A DNA stretch of 5,685 nucleotides, from NCBI GenBank assembly GCA_030838815.1, contig JAUZEX010000392.1, positions 1 to 5,685 of the forward strand, given 5' to 3'. The translations under genes and the position numbers were made by a program. Below the pieces are notes generated by a model. It was not told the origin of the DNA and did not search any database. It saw nothing but the letters and a program-made list of their open reading frames with translations. Positions 1-4,502 of this stretch are shown here, in pieces (positions within the stretch are counted from its first letter, which is position 1; every line of letters starts with the position of its first letter). The stretch is from Actinomycetota bacterium (GTDB taxonomy: Bacteria; Actinomycetota; Acidimicrobiia; IMCC26256; BP-133).

Positions 1-5
1 TCGTC

Positions 6-33
6 GTCGCACGTCGCTGTCCACGAGTGCGAC
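6..33 (-). terminator. Hairpin after the NagB-like gene, possible terminator
   Basis: Positions 6-12 (GTCGCAC) pair perfectly with 27-33 (GTGCGAC). Inside them 14-16 (TCG) pairs with 24-26 (CGA), leaving a one-base bulge at 13 and a 7-base loop. This gives a stem of about 10 bp roughly 20 bases past the TAA stop of the minus-strand gene at 53-727. There is no T-run after the stem on the minus strand, so it is not a classical intrinsic terminator. GC-rich actinobacteria often have such tail-less hairpins. It could equally end a plus- or minus-strand transcript or stabilise an mRNA 3' end. The structure is seen in the sequence; its role is inferred. Confidence 0.4.
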
Positions 34-52
34 TTACCCCTCCCGGCCCCGT

Positions 53-727
53 TTACACGATCGTGGCGACGGTCAGGCGGGCGTGGCGGCGGAGCCAGGT
101 CACGGGCCAGGCCGGGTCCTCGGGGCCGGTCAGGAGGTGGTCGAGGGCCTGCGCCTTGCCGGCGCCGCCGGCCACGACCAGCACGGAGCCGGCGGCCAGG
201 ATCGTGGCCACGCCCAGGGTGAGGGCGCGGCGGGCGGGCGACACCGGGCCGAGGCGGGAAAGGTTGGCGGCGGCGAGGTCGACGACCCGGGAGGGGGCGT
301 CGGAGGACGTCGGCGGCTGGTTGAAGGCGATGTGACCGTCGGGGCCGAGGCCGAGGACCACGACGGCCAGCCCGTCCGCCTCCAGCCGGGCGTCGAGCTC
401 CACCGCCCGGCGGGCCGCGTCGCCGTCGACGTCGATCGCGACGAGCCGGGACCGCAGCTCGACGGGCAGGGCGGCGGCGAGGCGGGCCGAGAAGCGCTGG
501 GCAGGGTCGGCGGGGGGAGGGACCAGCTCGTCGACCGGGGTGATGGATCGGTCCGACCAGGCCGGGTCGGTGACGTCGAGCGCGCCGTAGAGGGGAAGGG
601 TGCTGTCGCCGACGGCGAGGGCGACGAAGCGCCCGGCGTGGGCGGCCAGGGCGTCGCCGACGAACCGGCCCGTCTCCCGGGCCAGCGCCGCTCGGTCGGG
701 GCATCGCAGGAGGCGGACGTCGTCCAT
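53..727 (-). CDS. NagB-like sugar-phosphate isomerase/deaminase (glucosamine-6-P deaminase / 6-phosphogluconolactonase family)
   Basis: This 224-residue cytosolic protein belongs to the family that contains glucosamine-6-phosphate deaminase (NagB: GlcN6P to Fru6P plus ammonia) and 6-phosphogluconolactonase. The active-site stretch GLGPDGHIAFNQPP (126-139) is of the NagB type, not the lactonase type DGHTASLF. Asp130 and His132 match the NagB catalytic Asp/His pair, and Asp66 in VDELV matches the NagB proton-transfer Asp in MDEYV. ALTLGVATIL (168-177) and GGAGKAQAL (187-195, Lys191) match the conserved C-terminal half, where the lysine helps bind phosphate. Two oddities: Gln137 stands where NagB has its active-site Glu, and the phosphate loop reads GDSTLP rather than GGTP/GSTP. 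The protein is shorter than typical NagB (about 240-266), lacking the C-terminal lid. The ATG at 727 has no good ribosome site, but an in-frame stop at 761-763 limits the choices. Family is secure; substrate is not. Confidence 0.82.
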   Translation of the reverse strand: MDDVRLLRCPDRAALARETGRFVGDALAAHAGRFVALAVGDSTLPLYGALDVTDPAWSDRSITPVDELVPPPADPAQRFSARLAAALPVELRSRLVAIDVDGDAARRAVELDARLEADGLAVVVLGLGPDGHIAFNQPPTSSDAPSRVVDLAAANLSRLGPVSPARRALTLGVATILAAGSVLVVAGGAGKAQALDHLLTGPEDPAWPVTWLRRHARLTVATIV

Positions 728-739
728 GGGCGCCCATGG
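724..739. promoter_or_regulatory. Perfect 16-bp palindrome over the NagB-like start codon
   Basis: CCATGGGCGCCCATGG reads the same on both strands with no spacer. It contains the ATG of the minus-strand gene (725-727) and lies in the gap between two divergent genes. A symmetric site here could be an operator for a dimeric repressor controlling the NagB-like gene, or a structure that hides the start codon in the mRNA. The symmetry is seen directly; any regulatory role is inferred, and a GC-rich palindrome of this length can arise by chance. Confidence 0.35.
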
Positions 740-829
740 TGTCGCACCTGGCGCCGGGCGTCAGCCGCCGTGCGCACCGGCCCGGTTGACAGTTTCGACC
801 AGGCCCCGGTCGGGCAAAGGCGTCAGACG
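728..829. promoter_or_regulatory. Divergent intergenic region between the NagB-like and STAS genes
   Basis: The two genes are transcribed away from this 102-bp gap, so both promoters must lie in it or inside the coding ends. It holds most of the 16-bp palindrome at 724-739. A TTGACA hexamer at 786-791 on the plus strand matches the -35 consensus, but no TANNNT-like -10 element appears 16-18 bp downstream. On the minus strand AGGTG (745-749) is the only Shine-Dalgarno-like match. It lies 7 bases from an out-of-frame ATG at 735-737 and 17 bases from the ATG used by the gene. Confidence 0.5.
816..820 (+). promoter_or_regulatory. Ribosome binding site of the STAS gene
   Basis: AAAGG lies 9 bases before the ATG at 830-832. 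A second ATG follows at once (833-835), and the spacing of 12 to that one is less favourable. The site fixes the start well inside a longer open frame that begins far upstream and lies antisense to the NagB-like gene. Confidence 0.55.
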
Positions 830-1138
830 ATGATGACGGAACCCGGTCTGCACGTCGATGTCAACGCCGATCGCAGCACCACGGTGCGCCTCTCGGGTGA
901 GATCGGCTCCGACAACCTGGCGGCCGTCCGGCAGGCTTTCGACTGCGCCGCGGGGTCGGCTCCGGTCATCGTCGATCTCACCGAGGTCCAGTTCCTCGAC
1001 TCGGCCGGCGTCGGGCTTTTGTTCGAGGTGGCCGGCGAGCGGGGGATGGAGCTGGTCCTCGGCCCCGGCTGCGCCGTCTTTTCCGTCATCCAGGTGTCGG
1101 GCCTCGACGAGGTGGCGACCATCCGCTCGGCCTGCTGA
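830..1138 (+). CDS. STAS-domain anti-sigma factor antagonist (SpoIIAA/RsbV type)
   Basis: This 102-residue protein consists of a single STAS domain. In the known family, the unphosphorylated antagonist binds an anti-sigma factor kinase and frees its sigma factor; the kinase reverses this by phosphorylating a conserved serine. The motif FLDSAGVGLL (55-64) is the STAS signature, and Ser58 sits at the phosphorylated position, the same number as in Bacillus SpoIIAA. The N-terminal strands (HVDVN, TTVRLSGEI), VIVDLTEVQF (46-55) and a C-terminal segment ending SGLDEVATI also fit the fold. The start is the ATG preceded by AAAGG. The much longer open frame upstream is low-complexity antisense to the NagB-like gene. 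No anti-sigma kinase or sigma factor gene is adjacent, so its partner is unknown. It is convergent with the next gene, with 28 bp between stops. Confidence 0.9.
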   Translation: MMTEPGLHVDVNADRSTTVRLSGEIGSDNLAAVRQAFDCAAGSAPVIVDLTEVQFLDSAGVGLLFEVAGERGMELVLGPGCAVFSVIQVSGLDEVATIRSAC

Positions 1139-1166
1139 GCCGACTCCGCACCACCGGGTCGGGCCG

Positions 1167-1943
1167 TCAGGCCGTCGTGCTGATGGCGGCGACGGGGAGC
1201 TTGGCCAGCCGCGTGGCGAAGACGTTGACGATCTCGGGGATGGCGGTGTGCCCTTCGACAACTGCCGTCGACGACTCGGGATGCGAGAAGTACACACCGA
1301 GGAGGACCCGGCCCCGCCGGAGGTAGACGGCGATGGAGTGGCTCGTCTCGCCGGTGGCGCTCGTCGTCTCGAAGGCGAAGGCCAGCCGTTCGACCGACGG
1401 CTCCTGGGGCCAGGCGCCGTCGGGGGCCGCCGCGAAGTGGGTCGTCACCGTCGGCTGCCCCACCGGGCTGTCGACGGGACCGGACGGGCAGGCGGCGGAC
1501 GTCGCCTTCAGCTCCGAGAAGGCGGCGGAGGTGCCGGCGCCGCTCGAGTACAGGACGGCTTCGGTCGACAGCGCCGTGTCCCCCTGCCCATCGACGGCCG
1601 CCACCTGGAGCCGGGCGGTGCGCATGGACTCGCTGGGGAACGTGCCGTTGCACAGGTCGAGCGTCGGCTGGGTGAGGCCGTTGCCGCCCTGCAGACCGGC
1701 CACGGTCAGCGTCGGGGCGACGTCGGAGTCGCTGACGATGAGCCCGGCCAGCAGCGAGGCGGACGGATCGCGCGACGACGCCGGTGCGCTCGGGCTGGGC
1801 GTGAGGGGATCCGGCGCCGTCGCCTGGATCCGGGGCCGGGCGGAGCCGCTGGTGACGTCGTGGAGGGCGGCGGCCATCACCACCGCCACGACGACGGCGC
1901 CCGCGATGCGCACGGTCCGTCGCCACGGCCGCTGGTCTGGCAT
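1167..1943 (-). CDS. Membrane-anchored or secreted protein of unknown function downstream of the HtrA-like protease
   Basis: I do not recognise this 258-residue protein. Residues 1-10 are basic (several Arg) and are followed by a hydrophobic segment at about 11-28, so it is probably exported with a signal anchor or signal peptide. There is no lipobox cysteine, so a lipoprotein is unlikely. A Ser/Pro/Ala-rich linker (about 41-62) leads to a globular domain rich in Thr, Ser and Val. Its only two cysteines (Cys98 in LDLCNGTFPSE and Cys152 in AACPSG) could form a disulphide outside the membrane. The layout resembles actinobacterial extracytoplasmic sensor-like domains such as those in PknH-type proteins, but that comparison is only by impression. 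The gene starts 35 bp after the protease stop on the same strand, so co-transcription is likely. No clear ribosome site precedes the ATG. Confidence 0.75.
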   Translation of the reverse strand: MPDQRPWRRTVRIAGAVVVAVVMAAALHDVTSGSARPRIQATAPDPLTPSPSAPASSRDPSASLLAGLIVSDSDVAPTLTVAGLQGGNGLTQPTLDLCNGTFPSESMRTARLQVAAVDGQGDTALSTEAVLYSSGAGTSAAFSELKATSAACPSGPVDSPVGQPTVTTHFAAAPDGAWPQEPSVERLAFAFETTSATGETSHSIAVYLRRGRVLLGVYFSHPESSTAVVEGHTAIPEIVNVFATRLAKLPVAAISTTA

Positions 1944-1978
1944 CAGAGTGGGGCCATCGGAGATCGGACGGGTCGTCG

Positions 1979-3325
1979 TCAGTCGGCCGGCCCGGCGGCG
2001 AGCACGACGGTGGCGGTGCGGCGGCGGTTCGCTCCGTCGGTCCAGCTGAAGTTGATCTTGTCGCCCGAACGGTGCTGCTTGATCTGGGCCGAGACGGCAT
2101 CGGGCGTCGTGGCGGGCTGGCCGTCGACGTCGGTCAGCGTGTCGCCGGCCACGACGCCGGCGTTGGCGGCCGGCGAACCGGGCATGACCTCGGCCACGGT
2201 CACGCCGGCGGCGGACGGGTCGGTGCCGTTGGCGCCCCCGGCGATGGCGGGGGCCGGGTCGCTCATCACGACCCCGAGCTGGCCCGGGACTCCGAGATGG
2301 ACGGTGGAACTGGCCTGGCCGGCGTCGATCTGAGCCACGAGGCTCAGCGCCCGGTCGATCGGGATGGCGAAGCCCACCGAGTCGCCGGCGCCGCGGAACC
2401 GGCGGGTGGCGGAGGCGGCGGTGTCGATACCGACCACCTGACCCGATTTGTTCACCAGCGGGCCGCCGGAGTCGCCCGGCTCGAGCGGGGCGTCGATCTG
2501 GATGAGCCCCGACAGCGTCTCGGGGTGGCTGCCGTCGATGTCGGTGGCGGTGATCGTCTGGTTGAGGGCCTGGACCGTGCCGCTGACGGTGTGCGGTGCC
2601 CCGCCGACACCGCCGGCGTTCCCCAGCGCCACGATCGGGTCACCGACCTTGACCGTGGAGGACTTTCCCAGGGGGACGGTCGGGAAGTTCGCGACGCCGT
2701 TGACGCCCTGGATCTGGAGGACGGCGAGGTCCTCGGTCGGCACGGTCCCCACGACCGTGGCGGCGTAGCGCTGCCCGGTTGCGAGCAACTCGACCGCGAT
2801 CGAAATCGACCCGTCGATGACGTGGTTGTTGGTCAGCACCTCCCCCTGCGGGGTGAGGATGACGCCCGTCCCCGCTCCCGACAGGCCGGAGCTCAGCTGG
2901 GTGTAGATGTCGACCATCCCCGGCTGGACCTTGGCCGCCACGGCGTTGACGTCGATGTTCGGGGCGCTGTTCGTCTGGGGCGGGCGGAACGGCCGGGGGT
3001 TGAACCGGCCGCTCCCCGGCCGGGCGGCGCCCGTCCCCGACTTCGGCGCCGGGGCGGCGGTGACGGTCGGCCGTGACAGGTGGATGTCCATCCGGTCGAT
3101 GGCGGCCCAGGCGGCGGTGACCATCGCCACCACCAGGGCCACGACCAGGGCCGCGGTGAGGCGGTTCGAACCCGTCCGGACGGGCGCCGGCGGCGGCGGG
3201 GGAGGGGCGGGGATCGCCCGGGCCGGCACGACCCACGGCGACGGCACGCTCCACGGCGGCGTGCCCGCCGGGGTGGACTTCTCCTCGCTGGCGCCGACCG
3301 GCCGCTCGTCGTCCATTCCGTCCAT
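1979..3325 (-). CDS. Membrane-anchored HtrA/DegP-type trypsin-like serine protease with PDZ domain
   Basis: This 448-residue envelope protease is expected to degrade or process misfolded proteins outside the membrane. Residues 1-55 form a cytoplasmic, Pro-rich tail with a run of six prolines at 41-46. Residues about 57-76 are one transmembrane helix, followed by a Pro/Gly/Ala linker to about 120. The S1C-type protease domain (about 125-335) has all three catalytic residues: His168 in TNNHVI, Asp199 in EDLAVL and Ser286 in PGDSGGPL. A single PDZ domain occupies about 343-445, with PGSPAANAGVVAGD (382-395) as its clearest motif. This matches HtrA-like proteins of actinobacteria (mycobacterial HtrA/PepD architecture). 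The start is taken at the first ATG; a second in-frame ATG three codons later (3314-3316) has a nearer GGA. Neither has a strong ribosome site. It precedes the unknown exported protein by 35 bp, possibly a partner or substrate. Confidence 0.92.
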   Translation of the reverse strand: MDGMDDERPVGASEEKSTPAGTPPWSVPSPWVVPARAIPAPPPPPPAPVRTGSNRLTAALVVALVVAMVTAAWAAIDRMDIHLSRPTVTAAPAPKSGTGAARPGSGRFNPRPFRPPQTNSAPNIDVNAVAAKVQPGMVDIYTQLSSGLSGAGTGVILTPQGEVLTNNHVIDGSISIAVELLATGQRYAATVVGTVPTEDLAVLQIQGVNGVANFPTVPLGKSSTVKVGDPIVALGNAGGVGGAPHTVSGTVQALNQTITATDIDGSHPETLSGLIQIDAPLEPGDSGGPLVNKSGQVVGIDTAASATRRFRGAGDSVGFAIPIDRALSLVAQIDAGQASSTVHLGVPGQLGVVMSDPAPAIAGGANGTDPSAAGVTVAEVMPGSPAANAGVVAGDTLTDVDGQPATTPDAVSAQIKQHRSGDKINFSWTDGANRRRTATVVLAAGPAD

Positions 3326-3337
3326 GATCTCAGGTTG

Positions 3338-3358
3338 CCCGTTCCACCTGTGAACGGG
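3338..3358. repeat. Inverted repeat upstream of the HtrA-like gene
   Basis: CCCGTTC (3338-3344) and GAACGGG (3352-3358) are perfect 7-bp arms around a 7-base spacer. They lie 13 bases upstream of the protease start and about 31 bases past the alcohol dehydrogenase stop. It could be a terminator stem for the operon upstream, though no T-run follows. It could also be an operator for the protease gene, since spaced inverted repeats are common operators. The symmetry is seen; the role is inferred. Confidence 0.4.
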
Positions 3359-3365
3359 GTGGGAG

Positions 3366-3378
3366 CTCGCTGAGCGAG
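3366..3378 (-). terminator. Short hairpin after the alcohol dehydrogenase gene
   Basis: CTCGC (3366-3370) and GCGAG (3374-3378) form a 5-bp stem with a 3-base loop, starting 11 bases past the dehydrogenase TGA. With the larger inverted repeat at 3338-3358 it makes two stems in tandem between the mftF-adh operon and the protease gene. No T-tract follows either, so termination is only suggested. Confidence 0.3.
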
Positions 3379-3389
3379 AGGGGACCTAT

Positions 3390-4502
3390 TCAGTCAAACG
3401 TGATGACTCCGCGGATGTTGCGGCCGGCGTGCATGTCGGCGTAGCCCTCGTTGATCTGGTCCAGGGTGTAGGTGCGGGTGACCAGTTCCTTCAGCTTGAG
3501 CTGCCCGGCCTGGTACATCGAGAGGAGGCGGAGCATGTCCTTGCTGGGCGACATCGCCCCGTACAGCACCCCCTGGATGCGCTTCTGGAACAGCGTGAGG
3601 ATGAACGGGCTGATCGGGATGCTCTGGTCGCTGATCGGCCCGAGGCCGACGACGGCCACGGTGCCGCCCTTGCGGACGGCGTTGAAAGCCTGGCCGATGT
3701 GCTCGCTGCGGGTGACGCCGATGGTGACGATGACGTTGTCGGCCCCCTGGCCGTTGGTGAGCTCCTGGGCCAGCTCGGCGGCCTGCTGGATGGTCTCCAC
3801 GGCGTCGGTGGCGCCGAGCTGGAGGGCCATCTCCCGCTTGAACGGCGTGGGGTCGACGGCGATGATCCGGGTGGCGCCGGCGTGCTTGGCCCCCTGCACG
3901 GAGTTGATGCCGATGCCGCCGACACCCATCACGATGGTGACGTCGCCGGGGGCCACTTCAGCGCCGTTGACCGCCGAACCCCAGCCGGTGGGGACGCCGC
4001 AACCGACCAGGCAGGCCTCGGCCATAGGGATGTCGTCGGGGATCTTCACGCAGCTGATGGACGGCACGACGGTGTATTCCGAGAAGGTCGAGACGAGGGC
4101 CATCTGGCCGATGTCCTCCCCGTCCTTGTGCATCCGGAAGGTGCCGTCGAGCTGGCAGCCGGCCAGCAGCATGGCCCCCGAATCGCACAGGTTCTGCTGG
4201 CCGCTGGCGCACCAGCGGCACCGTCCGCAGCCGGGGATGAACTGCAGCACGACGTGGTCGCCGGGCGCCACGTTGGTGACGTTGGGCCCGACCGCCTCCA
4301 CGATGCCGGCGCCTTCGTGCCCGCCGGTGAGGGGCAGCTTCATGGCCGGCATGTCGCCGGTGCACAGGTGGTCGTCGGAATGGCACAGTCCCGCCGCCGC
4401 AATCTTGACGAGCACCTCGTTGGCCTTCGGCTCGTCGAGGTCGAGCTCGGTGACCTCCCACTTCCCGGGCTGGGAGAACAGCACCGCGGCGCTGGTCTTC
4501 AT
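3390..4502 (-). CDS. Zinc-dependent NDMA-dependent-type alcohol dehydrogenase (mycofactocin-associated nicotinoprotein)
   Basis: This 370-residue medium-chain dehydrogenase should oxidise alcohols to aldehydes in the cytosol. Catalytic zinc ligands are Cys40 (GLCHSD), His62 (GGHEGAG) and Cys168 (GCGVPTGWG). The structural-zinc lobe has Cys92, Cys95, Cys98 and Cys106. The Rossmann motif GVGGIG (193-198) and Asp217 at the end of the second strand indicate NAD rather than NADP. Sequence details such as FIPGCGRCRWCASGQQNLCD and GCGVPTGWGSAV match the NDMA-dependent alcohol dehydrogenases (Rxyl_3153-like) found in genomes with mycofactocin. In that family NAD(H) stays bound, and an external acceptor, thought to be mycofactocin, reoxidises it. 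The open frame continues upstream, but the ATG at 4500-4502 is chosen because GGAGG lies 6 bases before it and the family N-terminus MKTxAAVL begins there. This ATG overlaps the stop of mftF (ATGA), implying translational coupling. The substrate is unknown. Confidence 0.93.
   Translation of the reverse strand: MKTSAAVLFSQPGKWEVTELDLDEPKANEVLVKIAAAGLCHSDDHLCTGDMPAMKLPLTGGHEGAGIVEAVGPNVTNVAPGDHVVLQFIPGCGRCRWCASGQQNLCDSGAMLLAGCQLDGTFRMHKDGEDIGQMALVSTFSEYTVVPSISCVKIPDDIPMAEACLVGCGVPTGWGSAVNGAEVAPGDVTIVMGVGGIGINSVQGAKHAGATRIIAVDPTPFKREMALQLGATDAVETIQQAAELAQELTNGQGADNVIVTIGVTRSEHIGQAFNAVRKGGTVAVVGLGPISDQSIPISPFILTLFQKRIQGVLYGAMSPSKDMLRLLSMYQAGQLKLKELVTRTYTLDQINEGYADMHAGRNIRGVITFD
4499..4502 (-). 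other. ATGA start/stop overlap joining mftF and the alcohol dehydrogenase
   Basis: On the minus strand the dehydrogenase ATG (4502-4500) shares bases with the glycosyltransferase TGA (4501-4499). Such a 4-base overlap is a standard sign of one operon with translational coupling, so the two proteins are probably made together. Confidence 0.9.

Noticed and set aside
6..33. Part of a tRNA, because the hairpin has a 7-base loop
   Set aside because: The loop lacks T at the position before the anticodon, and no acceptor, D or T-arm sequence surrounds it.
786..791. TTGACA as a -35 promoter element for the STAS gene
   Set aside because: The hexamer matches consensus, but no -10-like sequence lies at the right distance, so a promoter cannot be claimed.
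83..829. N-terminal extension of the STAS frame by about 249 codons
   Set aside because: The extension is antisense to the NagB-like gene and is Gly/Arg-rich without a domain; the AAAGG site and family length support the start at 830.
1125..1173. Bidirectional terminator between the convergent STAS and unknown genes
   Set aside because: Only weak stems of 4-5 bp (1127-1131 with 1139-1143; 1162-1165 with 1170-1173) and no T-runs are present, which is expected by chance in this composition.
1943..1957. Four-codon upstream frame (Met-Ala-Pro-Leu, ending TGATG) just before the unknown exported protein
   Set aside because: The stop/start overlap is suggestive of re-initiation, but there is no ribosome site before it and such short frames are frequent by chance.
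858..2333. Plus-strand open frame of 491 codons spanning the STAS gene, the unknown protein and part of the protease
   Set aside because: It crosses gene boundaries on both strands, is Arg/Gly/Ala-rich low-complexity sequence, and is a frame shadow of the STAS gene at its start.
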